From: Quillaja saponaria
Taxonomy: Eukaryota; Streptophyta; Magnoliopsida; Fabales; Quillajaceae
Assembly: GCA_029379385.1 (NCBI GenBank)
Contig: CM055612.1
Span: 15,252,001 to 15,316,000, forward strand
Length of the DNA: 64,000 nt
Direction: 5' to 3'
Position numbers and translations under genes: made by a program. The notes beneath the pieces are model-generated. The model did no database searches. It had not been told where the DNA came from and saw only the letters and a list, made by a program, of their open reading frames with translations. Below are positions 1 to 22,409 of this stretch, in pieces (positions within the stretch are counted from its first letter, which is position 1; each line of letters opens with the position of its first letter).

Positions 1-3587
<3,587 letters not shown>

Positions 3588-3592
3588 CCTAG

Positions 3593-3867
3593 TGATAGTC
3601 TGAAATTGGCTCAAACCAACCCCCTCATTACACACGTCAACACCATTCTATACTATAAATACTAAATGGCACACACAAGTATATTACTGGTACTTATACT
3701 TATTATTTGCTTACCTCACATATTCTCTCAGATGGTTTCTGACTTTAGCATTGGAGGGCCCCCAGAAGTCCACCCTAAGCCTTTCTACTTTGTGATCTGT
3801 GCAGGAATGACAACTTGGACCATCACATATATCTCTATTCTTTCTCTGACCACCAAATGACATAACA
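3593..3867 (+). repeat. 5' LTR of the 3.6-7.6 kb element
   Basis: It starts TGATAGTCTGAAATTGGC and ends GACATAACA, so it has TG...CA ends. It contains a TATA-like ctataaata near 3650 and matches 7310-7583 over its full length with numerous substitutions. Confidence 0.75.
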
Positions 3868-4829
3868 TTAGCATCGTCTGTAGGGATTCCTAATCCTTTA
3901 GTTTCCCAAAACCCATACCTTATTCCAAACCAAGCTTAGTCACCTTCCTACCAACCTAAGAATATCATGGATCTAACACTCATACTCGACAAAACACCTT
4001 AACAATGGAGAACCAAAACTGCCAAAGGCCCAATGGGTAACCAAGACTCTACTTCCCCACTTAATACTCCTGTGACACAAGGAATTTACAAACCTCAAAC
4101 AACGAGGCCAAATACAAAGTATTCATAGCAAGTTTAAAATTAGGGGAACCACTGTGGGTCAATACCTTGATCACGTAAAAAAGGGTTATGTTAAAAAAAG
4201 TCAGCATCACACTATTTTCCCGAGCAAAAAACACAAGGGCCCGATGCTTTGTAAAAACTCTTTGAAGGCAATTATCACTGACAACGCACCACAGAACAAG
4301 TACCAAAGGCCTTCTTGAACACCTGGAATGCTCGGTATCTCAAAAGATACTACTAGTAACCCTTCATATGTTCAAAGTTAGAACCTGAAAAGCTCTTTAA
4401 CTTTTTTTGTTTTTTCATATTGAATGTCATCTTAATGAATGAAGTTATGTCCCATTTTCATGAGTTACTAACAAATCACATAAAACTCTTGCCACTTGCA
4501 CAAGAAACAAAATAAACCCAGGCTGACTAGGTACTTAGTCACACAAGACAAGGATCCTGGCCAATGATGCTCACCCCTAGATACCCGAAACCCAGGTTGG
4601 CCAGGCATGTCAATCACACAAGACAATGATCCTAGACCACAATGCTCATCCTCTAGTACCCAAAACCAACAAAAATCTCCCCGAGGAGATAAGGTCGGGA
4701 CAGTCCTTGGGTGCACTTATAAAACATATGAGATCCCTTCAAGACTATAAAGGTTAACGCTCGACATGCAAGGCTAAAACCTTGAGTAATGATAATCTTA
4801 AGAGCCTGCACTCCTCAGATACCTATTTG

Positions 4830-5025
4830 TTGAAGACGAGACTCAAGGTGAAACATAATACTTATCTCCTAAATCTATTGAAGACGATACCCAAGGTGAA
4901 AAATATATGTCTCTTAAATCTACAGAAGACGGACCCAATGTAAAAAAAAAATCATGTCTTTTAAATCTATTGAATAAGAGATACAAGGTGAAAATACCCA
5001 TCTTTTAAACATAAGCCTAAGTGCT
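4830..5025. repeat. Short tandem repeat, about 48-bp period, four degenerate units
   Basis: Four units share a core of gaagacga-acccaaggtgaa followed by a cttttaaatctattgaa-type tail; they begin near 4831, 4879, 4923 and 4971. They lie in the non-coding interior of the LTR element. Confidence 0.6.
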
Positions 5026-7228
5026 CAAGCCTCAAAACTTACAACAAACATATTGGGATATAACCTTGAGCCTAGGTTTGGGAATCTAAAGAAAGTTGAG
5101 GTTTAAAAGTCCCTCAGACACAAAAAGCTCATCAAGGTACAACCCACACTTGGGCCGAAGAAATGCAAGTCCTAAAAAACCTCGAGCTCCGGACCAAGAA
5201 AGGTATACTAAGCTTACTGATCCTAAGTAACTCCCCGAACTCACGGCATGCAAACACCACCTGAGTACATGGTAGAAGGTGGCATATCCTGACCTTGTAG
5301 TTGGCCATATAAGCAAACAAGACCTCGGGTACCCGAGAAAGAAAAATCAAAAAAGCCAATACCCTGGGCACCTAAGGAAGAGAAACTTGCCGAGCAATCA
5401 TGCCAAGGAGCTCAAGCATCTAGAAATTAGGGAGGCCAAGCATGGCCTCAATCTTATGTTCTGGGCCTCTAGAGACCTCTACCCAAGCTTATATAAGATT
5501 CACATCCACAATGGACAAGACGACCAAAGTATGCATCCCAAAAGCAACTTATACAAAATAACCAGGAGTACAAAACAAGGAAATAAACACCAAATTAAAG
5601 AAAGTATTCCCAAATCAAATTACATAATAGGGGTCAAACCTCAAACCAACAATTGTTGTACTCCCATCTTAGGATCTTGAATAACATAATTTAGCTCAAC
5701 ATCTTGCACGACCTGCCTCCACTCGAATAGCCTTCAACACCCTCCTAAGAACACAAATCTCAAGCTCTAAAACAGTATCCCTCTTCTTGGACGCTGTAAG
5801 TCTTTCCTCGGCACGTCGAGCTTAGTACCTCTTGAGGTATATCTTAGTGTACCTTTCTTAAGGTATATCTTAAGATCAGGAATTGACATCCTCAACCGCG
5901 TCCCCAACCTTAACCTTTGGAACAACGGGAACTTGTGCTCATGCTTATTCAGTTGTCTTCTTCAATCGACTCCCCTCCATCTCGGCATCTGAAGCAAGTC
6001 GATTAATAAGTTTATCTGCACAAAAACAAATAGATTTAAGTAAGGCCAGAGGTCTACAAACAAACTAACACAATCAATTCCAGATCTTCACTTGTCCTCA
6101 ACATCGAGATCCCAGTACTTCAAAGTTGAGGGCCATCCAAATAATACTTCAAGTAAAACATCTTCTCAGGCTAAACAAGCTACAAAGCATGAATCTTCTT
6201 AACTTATTCCGCCTATGAAAAATTCAAGGAAGATCAATAGCCCATCTCGGAATTCAGCTTACCCCAACCATGTTTGAAACCATTAGGAAGGGAATGCCTC
6301 ATGAAGAAGAACAAAAACTTTTACCCTCCATTGTTGTCTGGATACCTGTTAAACAAAGATTTCCTAGGTAAAATATAAATCCACCCCAACCAGTACCTTA
6401 AATGTAAAAAGTTCTCTGAAAACCATCAAACAAATAGGGAAATCATACACAAACTTACATACCTAATGATAAACCTAATTATATCTAGGACAATATGAGC
6501 TAAATAGATACATAGACATTACAAAGCCAAATGACGAAGGGGTGAATAGGAAACCTAAGCCCAACCTTAAACTGACCCTTGTACAAGCAAAAAAAAGTGG
6601 GCCGAGTATTAGAAAGGTATATACTAGTATGAATCTTGAGCTTGATCGTCCTTTCACCAACCACAAGGGAATGATCTACCATTCTCGTCATAGTCCTCTT
6701 TGAAAATTTTCATTTCCTAGACCGAAATAAGTTTAGGTTAGGATACAAGGAGAACTTGACCTCCTCATCCATACTAGACTCCTTGAGGTCCTCACCAAAA
6801 GCCACATCTTCCTTATCACCCCTATCTCACCAAACAATCCCATTCCCTCACTAAACCCGACTTTAAGATCAAAGTCCCCAACACCAACTCTTGAGGTCCC
6901 ACCCACGGGGATCAGGCAACCTCATTAACTAAGGCTCAACCACAGTCATCACAATGAACCCAGAATTTGAACCACCCGATGTCTCTACTCTCCAATTTTA
7001 TAAAGCACAAAAGAAGAAATCGAGGAAAGAGAAGCACCCAACATCACAATAATTTCAAAGTTTAAAGAAAAATGAGAAGAGAAATGGTGAAGAAAGGCTT
7101 TTATACCCTAACATATCCGAGGAACGTACACACCTATCATTCGACATGGCGCGCATTAAAGACATACTAGACCTGTTGTGCCGAAGTCAGAACCCAGGAT
7201 GCTGAAACGACAGATAATTAAACACCTG

Positions 7229-7259
<31 letters not shown>

Positions 7260-7309
7260 ACAAACACATCAATCTATAAGCTTCTCAGGCTCCTTTTTTG
7301 GGGGACTAG

Positions 7310-7583
7310 TGATAGTTTGTGATTGGCTTAGACCAATCCCCTCATTACATGTGTCAACACTATTCTATCTATAAATATTAAACAACATAAACACGTATAC
7401 ACACTGGCATTTATACTTATTATTTGCTTACCTCACATATTCTCTTAGAAGTTTTCTAACTTCAGCATCGAAAAGACCTTAAAAGTCCACCCCGAGCTTT
7501 CTTCTTTGTGATCTGTGCAGGAAGGACAACTTGAACCCCCACAAATACCTCTATTTGTCTTCTGACCACACAAGGACATAATA
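7310..7583 (+). repeat. 3' LTR of the 3.6-7.6 kb element
   Basis: It starts TGATAGTTTGTGATTGGC and ends GACATAATA, with the terminal CA mutated. It carries the same TATA-like ctataaata and the same downstream block (tgtgatctgtgcaggaa) as the 5' copy. Confidence 0.75.
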
Positions 7584-8600
7584 GCTAACATCAAGATTGT
7601 CGACAGATGTGATTGTTGAGTTGTACCACAAGTCAATTTAAAGGTTTATTTTTTTAACTCTAACCCTTCTCAATGTACCATCTCATAGTTTAACATTTAT
7701 CCCATGTTTTAGAACAAAGTATTAGTCCTAAATATTTTTATCCTTTAATTAGATTTTGTGTCAAACACAATGCTGGGATTTTAATTACTCTCCAAAACCT
7801 TAGCCTTCTTTATCCTCTATCAAACACACCCAAAAGGACTAAGAGAAGTGGATTAAGGATGTAATGTATTTCTTAACAAGCAAGTGCATTTCATGGTTTG
7901 TGCAACTGAGGATGTCCACTTCTACAATATTCCATTTTAGGCTTAATTATATTTATAGCCCTGATACTTTTCTTTAAAAATCAGGTTAGTCCACATTGTT
8001 TAAAATTTTTATCCTTATTATTTTTTAATTTGACTAATTTATTCCGTATAATTTTCAAAACTAACCAATTTAATCTCTACTGTAACGAAGCATTTAAATT
8101 GAATTAATGGTAAATTAATTGACCTAACAGACAGAATGGCAAGTCACTATGTCAATTTGGATGAATAAAAAATTTACATGTTAAAAATATAAAAATAAAA
8201 TAAAAAATCATTTTCAAAAAATTGAAAGACCTGTATTCGAAAATTGAAGAGCTCTTAAAAACAATACATAACCTCCACCACTTCCACCTATGTAAATCCC
8301 ACCTTAGCTACTATTATCTCAATAAATTTAACAAACAAGTTGTGGGACAAATTCATAATTGGATATGAAAAGTTTTAAATTAGTCGTCGTAAAATCACAG
8401 AGGTTGGGAATGGACGAAGAAAGAAGAGAGGAAGATAACTAGATAAGAGAGAAAAAAGTGAGAGGTGAAGAGAAAGAATGGACTTGACTAGGAGGAGAAT
8501 GAGAAAAATCCATATTTGGTTAGATAATTACGGTGTGTTTGATTTTCTGATTGGTTTGAACTTGTAAAAATGGACTTGATTTTTTTTAATTTTTTTTTTT

Positions 8601-8766
8601 GTACAGATGTTTTTTTTTTCAGAAATAAATTTTTCTCATAAATTTGTACGTGCCATGTGATAATTTTTCACTTCATTTTAGTACAAATGTTTATCTTTTT
8701 CAGAAATAAATATTTTTTTTCTTATAAATTGGTACGTGTCATGTATTAAATTTTTACTTTTTTGTC
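8601..8766. repeat. 80-bp tandem duplication
   Basis: Two adjacent copies start at 8601 (gtacagatgtttt) and 8681 (gtacaaatgttta). They share ttcagaaataaat, cataaatttgtacgtg and catgtgata-type blocks. Confidence 0.6.
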
Positions 8767-9673
8767 CTTCAGAGTGTCAAGCTAGCTCATCTTTCGTTAA
8801 TTTATGTAATCAGTTGTTAGTTCACTTACAATCATATTTGATCGATTTTGAAAATAATAAAGACAAAAAAATTTAACAGTAGGGATGAAATAGATTTTTT
8901 AACTAAAATATTATTGTAATTAAATTTTATTTTAATACCAAAGAAGGAAAGCTCCATACAGTCGAAAGGAAGTTGTCCGCTAGCATCGCAATACTTCTCA
9001 AGATTAAAAAAAAAAAAAAAAAAAGTTGGGGCTTCCGCCCCTTGCATGATTCACGATACTTATATTGAATATTTGGGTATGAGAAAATTGTGGGACATAA
9101 ATATTTCGTCTGTGTGATGAGGATCTTGGTTTTTTTTTTTTTTTTTTTTAGCTAAGATATGGTAAGGATCTATTTAATGGATAGGAATTGAAAGAGAAAA
9201 ATAAAAGGAAAGGATACAATTACCATTTTTTTCATTTGGGAATTTTTTTTTTTTTTTTTTTAAATGAGTGAGAGAAAATAAAGAGATATATTTTATGATA
9301 TAATTATAAAATATCTAATATTATATAATTTCCTTTCTACTCATCTAAACAAAAAAAAAATATTTTTTATTTATATTTTAAACTCATAAATAAATAAAAG
9401 AAGTATCATTTTTTTTTTCTCTGTTCTCTTCTCATTTCCATATCTTCTCGTCTTCTTTTCTCTAAAATCTCAAAATAGACCCAAAGTGCAAGCAAATGTT
9501 CCATAAGATTCCTATCTTAGAGCATCTTTCATTCTGGGGGAATTGATATGAGATAATCCAAAAGAGCCATATTTCCAGTCAAACTTGAGGCATGCTATAA
9601 GATTTATCTTTCCAAATTAGTAGAACATGACATCTTCATGCTCAGTTATCCCAACGAATTATCCTATTATATG

Positions 9674-10042
9674 ATGAGCTCGTTTGACCTATAATATAAA
9701 AAAATAACAAAATAATATAAAATTATATAATTGAATTAACTCTTATATAACATTAAAGAAATTTGTTAACCCAACTTCTACTATGACAGATAATATAAAG
9801 TTATATAACGAAAAAAAAAATGATAAGACAATAATATAATAACAAAATAAATACAAGTTCATATATTATATAACAATACAATCATATATGATATACCAAA
9901 CAAGCTCTAAATATTAAAAAAAAATATAAAGTTATACAGCCAAAAAGAAAATAATAAGACAATAATATAATAACAAAATAAATACAAGTTCATATATTAT
10001 ATAACAATACAATTATATATGATATACCAAACAAACTCTAAA
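9674..10042. mobile_element. Candidate MITE with internally duplicated end
   Basis: The left end gagctcgtttgacctataat is roughly inverted relative to the right end (its reverse complement reads gagtttgtttggtatatcat). The right-end sequence occurs twice, ending near 9914 and near 10042, about 131 bp apart. Each copy contains aacaaaataaatacaagttc and ataccaaacaa. The interior is AT-rich and non-coding. No convincing target duplication was found. The call rests on end similarity and small size. Confidence 0.45.
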
Positions 10043-10511
10043 TGTAAAAAAAGACCAAATTGCACTGCACAAGAATTTACAAATGAATGATGGTAATGCT
10101 TAAATCCTTTGATTAATTCATTGTATACATAAGCCCATATTAAAATGCAAACACATACCACCAAACATGAAAACAACCACTTGTGTTTCACAAAGAGCAA
10201 GTACATGCTTTTTTTTCTTTTCTTTTTTTGGTACAGTAAGCAAGTACATGCTTTTCCATTACTAAATTCACTAGACTTGTTTACTTTTGCTTTACATTCA
10301 AATGACCCCAAATCACTGGGTAGATCGTTTACCCTTCAAGAGAACTTAGGCACAGAACACCAATTTGACTTTTGCCAGATCCGGAATATAAATAAAGTGA
10401 ACTTGAGGAAAGAATATGGACAAACCTTCCTTTTATACATAGACATCAAATATTGAGAATGAAAATTCTAAATTTACAGGGCTATACGTATATATATGTG
10501 TGTATATATAT

Positions 10512-16917
<6,406 letters not shown>

Positions 16918-17285
16918 ATCTCCGATCAACCATACAACTTCATACGACGCCGCTTCCCAATTTTCCTCCAATTATTTAGCGCAAGCAAACGACGCCGTTT
17001 CAACATGCACACGGTCCCAATTTTCTATCCACAACACCTCCCAGAAAATTAAGAGCTCCCCCAAACACAGATACGAGAATACCAAGTCACTTGTCTCCGA
17101 TTAACCAAACTAATTTCCTTCTGTGTCTCCGGCGAGAGTCACCGGAAAAGTTGAACGCTTTACTCGCTCAAGTGAAGGTCTAGAGAGAGATTAGATAGAA
17201 ACAGAGATAAAAAGCCTTACTAGAGAGAGAATGAAAGCGGCCTGTATTTAGTATTTAGATGTGTTGAAAAGCGGACTGAGGGAAA

Positions 17286-17293
17286 CTTATAAA
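17286..17293 (-). promoter_or_regulatory. Putative TATA box of the hexokinase gene
   Basis: Minus-strand TTTATAAG lies about 370 bp upstream of the start codon. Downstream of it, in gene sense, is a pyrimidine-rich leader with CTCTCTCT blocks around 17155-17235, as is common near plant transcription starts. Assignment is by position and composition only. Confidence 0.4.
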
Positions 17294-17299
17294 CCAGAC

Positions 17300-20200
17300 G
17301 AAAGACATATTTGCCCTCCTAGATTTGCCTCCCTGATTTTTTTCACTTAATGTAGCATATAAGGTATTAAATACTTGATTGGCAGGAAATGTAGACACAA
17401 TCAAATAGCAGTTACTAACTTTAACATTATTTTTTTATTTTTTATTTTTTGTTTTAATTTTATCATCAATTTGTTTAGGTAGAAAGTGATAACATTTTTT
17501 GCTTTTGTGAAATAATATAATTCAAAAATAATACTTAAGCTAATAACTATTGGATAACTTTCAAATCAATTATCTACATCGTATTCTTTTCTTTACTATT
17601 TATGACAAATTTTTAAGTAAACAAAAACTTAGACTATTACTCTTATTTTCCATGTTTTTTTTTTTCCTCCTCCAAGAGATTTGTGACTTAGGGTTGAATA
17701 ATTGCCCCTACATATGCAAGATATTACAGTTAGGTATTTACTTTTTGGAAAGTTGCTTATCTCACTTGAAAGGTGCAGTTTCATCAGTTTGTCTTATTGA
17801 CCAAGACCTTCTTCCAAAAAAGAAAATTGGTATGACATAGTTCTCGTCTTTACAATGTTATATATTTACTATAAGGGGAAATTTTGTATTGTGATGATTT
17901 GACTTTGTCTGAATTAATATTTCCATTGTGTGTAGTGTTGCATTATGTCATGGAGCACGTTTATATGACAAGCTAAAACATTGATGATAAGCCTTGCTTG
18001 TCCTGGCATATGTGAGATAACAAGAAGGTTAAATATTCATAATGACATGGCATTTAACATTTTGAGAGAGGAAGTTTAGATTTTTATAATATTTATTTAA
18101 TGTAATTGTGTATTATGAAAATATAAAGTTCAATTTATAAGATAAGTTATTTAGTAGCTGAGTCTAGTAATAGTGATTTTAAAGAATTGAATCATCTAAT
18201 GTAGTCTAAAGATTAATCAAGAATACACTATTACTAACATAATTTTTTTTGTTAACAATTCAACAAGTTTAGTATCTGACGTTTTATCTCAATTCCGATT
18301 AAGAATATATATTATCTTGATTTATTCCTAAGTGTAATATTGAGTAAATGAGAATCTAAATCTATGTCAAAAAGTCTACACCTTTTCATTGTTGTCAATA
18401 TCATTAGGGCCATCACTTCTCCACCTAAAGAGAATTCTAATTAAAGCAATCACTTTTAACAATTAAAAAAAAAAAAAACCAAAATGAAAAGTAAGAGAAA
18501 AAAATAATGACAATCCTTATATAAGAATACCAAAAAGAAAGAAAAACTTATGTAAGAAAATCATGAGTAACACTCAAAGAAAATTAGGAGTTAAATTGAT
18601 AACCTCTAAAAAAAAAAGAGAAAATCTAATTGTAAAAATTAATATTTTAAAAATGTTAAAATAATAAATTCAGCTGACAAAGAGGTAAAAATTTAGGTAT
18701 ATAAAAAAAAAATTAACGAACCATCTATTGTAAAAATATAGTGTTTTTTTCACCCAAAAAATAATATTAAGTATCTTAGCCAAAAAAAAGAAGAAGAAAA
18801 ATTGAGTAAATCCCAACATAACATGTTACCCAAATCAACTTGTAAATTGTTGTCTTTGTTAGACAAACTATACTCATGCACTGCATTTTTTTCAAAAAAG
18901 AAAAAAAAAGGTTGACAATGATAACTAATATCAACCCAATTGTGTTAAATAAACTAATTACACACAGCATGGGCAGAATAGTAATTTAAGAAGGAAGATG
19001 GTTTGGAAGTAATGAAGACTTGGAGCTTTCACAGCAAATTGAAAACTTGGAGCTCTAGGAATCATGTTTTTTTTTTTTATTATTAATTTAAAAATTAGTA
19101 TTAAAATACTCTTTTGAATTTATAAAGGTTGATTTCACTTATTTATCGAATTTTTTTGAGAGATTTGTGGGAAGTATATTTAATAAATTTTAATTAAAAT
19201 ATATATAAATTAATTGAATACATGTAATATAACCTTTAATAAATAATTAAAAAAAGTTTAGAAAGATGGTCTAATTAGAAGAAAAAAATAAAAAAAATAA
19301 AAAATAAATCAAAGATGGTGATGCTGTTTCCCTCAAAAAAGAGATGGTGGTGTTGTCTATTGTGGAATATCTTTTTGGAAATAATAATACCAATGAAATC
19401 AAAACAAAGACAGCTGCGTCTCTTTAAAAGAGAAGAGAGAACGGCGACGGTAGCTGCATCTATAATGCCAGCTGTCTTCCTCTAAATCCGGCTGTCTGCT
19501 TAGCTGTCTTCACTGTTCACTATACTAACATTACCTCTCGCTAGGCCCACCGTAATACCAAACTTCCTCCCAGTCCCTCACGTGCCTAATTGTTTTTTTT
19601 CATAAATTCCTTTTTCTTTTCTTTTTTTAATAAATCTCACTTCTCAATTCATCTCCTCATCTCTTTAATCTCTTTAATCGTGTGTGAGAGATAATACAAA
19701 AATATAATTTATTTAGTTTAAAATTACTTTTATAATTCATTCCATTTAAAATAAAATCTCTTATTTGGAACAAAACCTATAATTATAGAATTGAATCTAT
19801 TTTTTTTTTATTTAGAACAAATAAATGATTCATTTTAATTTAAATATTTTGTATGATATTTTTAATTTTTTTTAATAAAACTATCATTGGTCTAAGATTA
19901 TAAAGATGAAAGCTTAATTGTTGTCCAATGATAAAAAAGACAAGTTGAAAGAGAAAAAATTAAAGTTGGTTAGGTGAGCATGTTAGATGAATTATTGGTG
20001 GCTTTTTATTGATTTAACTATGTTAAAAATGTGAATGTAAAATTAAGGTTAAAAAGGTTATTTATGGTGGGACAAAATAAAAATCTACCTTAAATGAATT
20101 CTACAAAATGAAATCCAACATATTTGGTATGGAATTCAAACTTGAATAAAACGTGAATTTTAAATGAATTTTATTTAAATTCTACACTATTTCATTATTT

Positions 20201-20861
20201 TCAAACATAAAAAGTGCAAAGTTCATTTCAAATGAAATGAATTTCATACTTTTTTGAGGTTCGAAACAAACTGTAAATGTTAAAAAGATTTAACTTGGTC
20301 ACTTCTATTTTTTTTCAAATGAGTCAAATGTAATTACTATCTAACAAACAACCATTTGGTATTTAGAGAATATAAATAATCTATTTGTTGACATCCCAAA
20401 ACCACAAATCGGTATTTAGTAAATTTGGAAGAAGTATATAGGTCAAATTCAATCACTAAGTTATTATATCGGCCTACTTGAGAGATGATTAAAATTTGAC
20501 AATGGAATACTAAAAGACTACATAGGATGCGATTTAATATGGTAGTTGAGCAGTTTAATTAATGATCAGTTTCTAAGCAGTTTGTCATGGTCATTTAGGA
20601 GTCATTATTAGCTTGAGATTCAAGTTACTGCTATTAAGAGACTGTAACTACTCGCCTCAATTATTATTTAAGAAGTTTAAAAACCAATCAAATTACTTCT
20701 TATTGCATTATCTTTCTAATTACTTCATTTTATCTTGTCTTTTCATTTCTTGTTCATCTTTAAATTTAACAATCAACATTGTTGCTGCTAATACTTAGCA
20801 TTAGGGTTTGATTGATAACCCATAATTGTTCTATTAGTATTAGTGTTCAAGAGTCAATTAA
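17300..20861. other. Gene-free intergenic region
   Basis: No supported gene was found. The stretch is AT-rich with many A and T runs. A less AT-rich patch at about 19430-19590 (containing the G-box-like cacgtg at 19580) has no open frame of useful length. Short repeated phrases resembling aaatgaattttatttaaattc at 20150-20260 suggest an old small repeat, but no ends could be defined. Confidence 0.5.
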
Positions 20862-22409
20862 TGGTTGATTGTAATGATACTTTATTTGAATTTAATGCAT
20901 GTAATAATATTTATTAGACATTCTTTATTATATTGTTTAAATGAGATTTAGTAAACGATATATAAAGTCTATAGAATAATATTGTGTATGCATAATTATG
21001 ATATTGATCATAATTATAAGATATGATATGCATATAGTATTATTCTAAAAATATTCCTAGTCAATGAATCATTAAGAATAGAAATATTGATGATTCTTCA
21101 ACACTAGCATATGTTGTGTAATTCTTTTATAAATAGAGTAATAACCTTATAAATTACAAACATGGTGATGTTGAGACAAACATATGAGTGCTTGTTAGTT
21201 CAACAAGTACATTGAATTAACTCAATGCGAGCAATCATGTAGAGTTTTTACTCATGTGTCCATGAAAGTTCTCAAAGTGTTGGTGGTGTAAGTGATCTTT
21301 TGACTTAAGATCATTTTATTACCTTATATGTGAATCTACATGTTTTCATGTCACTCCCCTTATCATGTTATAATGATAATACATGGGTGATTATTGGACA
21401 TGTAGTAAATCATGTGAAAGTAGATGAATGATAGACAAGGAATTCATCATCCTTAGTAAAGAGGACGAATATCTCATGGCCTCTTGAGACAAGTATGTCT
21501 TGTTACAGGAATCTTTGCAAAGTGAAAGAGATTAAAAAAAATGTTTTCTTGAATCTCTTTGAGGAATAAAACGTAAACTTGGAATTAATAGTTAAGTTCC
21601 AAGCACTTAAGAGTAAAAAGGTAATTGTTACCTATACATATATAGCAAGACTTGTTTTCTTGAAAGTCAAAGAAAAGTCTAGTGGGAATCATAATTAGAT
21701 TTAGACCACTAGGAGTCTAAAGTCTCATTAGTAATCATAATAGGATTATGAATTACTCAAGGAGCCTTCGACCTTAACCCTTGGGCTTTAGGTTTAATGA
21801 AATCCTAAAACATGGAAGGATTATAAATCCTAAACCCTAACCACCCTTTATATAGGTAGTAGCTAAGGGAATTTTAGAAAAGTGAATGAAAGAAAAGTGG
21901 AATTCGGCCTTTAAGAGAAAATAGTGAGCAAGAAAAGTTCTTGACTTCCTCCCTTGTTAGCATGGCCTTAAGCCTTGAAGAAAAGTAGTTTTTTGTTTGC
22001 TTCAAGGTTAATCATATATTGACGATTCAACCAAGTGGAAGCTAGCACGTATCTGAGGGTGAATCGATTCCTTCAAATATTTTACGAAAAGATAAAGGGT
22101 TTTAACCTATCAATTGTGTGAACTAATATATTAAAAGCTTATTAGTTTGAATATCTTACTAATCATTGGTCATACATTGTGTTAGATTGGGCGAATTGTT
22201 TTGACGATTTGTTGAGGAACTCAAGCATCCCTAATAAACAATCAAACTAGCTACAAGAGGAAAGCTTCAAGAGGTTAGTTTTAATCTTTAGCTTTCATTA
22301 TATATATATATATATATATATTCTTAATAGAATACCTATGTTGTTGGTTTGTGAAAATATTAATTCTAATGTGTATGCATAGGATGCATGACCTTTATAT
22401 TTCCTAATG
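20862..22409 (+). repeat. 5' LTR of a decayed copia element
   Basis: The last roughly 540 bp (from about 21868) match 32842-33351, with shared blocks such as attcggccttt, gattcaaccaagtggaagc and ctagct-tgagga. The 3' boundary is fixed by comparison with the other copy (cccaaca / cctaatg) and by the primer-binding-site-like tggtatcaaaggc at 22411-22423, complementary to initiator-Met tRNA type. A TATA-like tataaatagag lies near 21129. The 5' boundary (near 20862-20866, starting TG) is inferred. Confidence 0.65.

Larger units (their letters stand above)
3593..7583 (+). mobile_element. Decayed LTR retroelement, gypsy-derived / LARD-like
   Basis: Two similar direct repeats of about 275 bp bound a roughly 3.4 kb interior. 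The 5' repeat is followed at 3868-3890 by a primer-binding-site-like string (core gcatcgtctgtagggattcc), close to the TGGCGCCGTCTGTGGGG type used by plant gypsy elements. The 3' repeat is preceded by a polypurine-type tract ending ttttttgggggactag at 7294-7309. Interior coding is mostly lost. A frame near 4095-4160 reads SNNEAKYKVFIASLKLGE, recalling the gypsy RNase H motif (T)NNEAEYEAL, and near 4268 IITDNAPQ recalls the integrase core. Gag, protease and RT are not visible and about 3 kb downstream is non-coding. Flanking pentamers cctag/gctaa match at only three positions. A 30-A run lies at 7229-7258. Confidence 0.7.
7584..10511. other. Gene-free region downstream of the hexokinase gene
   Basis: This stretch has long A/T homopolymers (about 9001-9023, 9131-9149, 9245-9260) and no coding exon. 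The margins 7935-8100 and 8780-8930 are loosely inverted relative to each other (left taggcttaattatatttatagc), as in low-copy foldback or Mutator-like elements, but the match is too weak for a call. The hexokinase 3' UTR must extend from 10511 into the right-hand end; no polyadenylation site could be fixed. Confidence 0.5.

Noticed and set aside
5279..5680. 133-codon plus-strand frame in the LTR element
   Set aside because: No recognised gag or pol motif, low conservation signature and within a decayed non-coding interior.
7935..8930. Possible Mutator-like or foldback element
   Set aside because: The left and right margins are only loosely complementary and AT-rich, with no clear ends or target duplication.
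16918..16971. Upstream extension of the hexokinase N-terminus
   Set aside because: The extra 18 codons would begin at TTG. The ATG at 16917 gives the N-terminus expected for type B hexokinases.
19430..19590. Less AT-rich patch that could be a gene start
   Set aside because: No open frame, splice pattern or recognisable protein follows on either strand.
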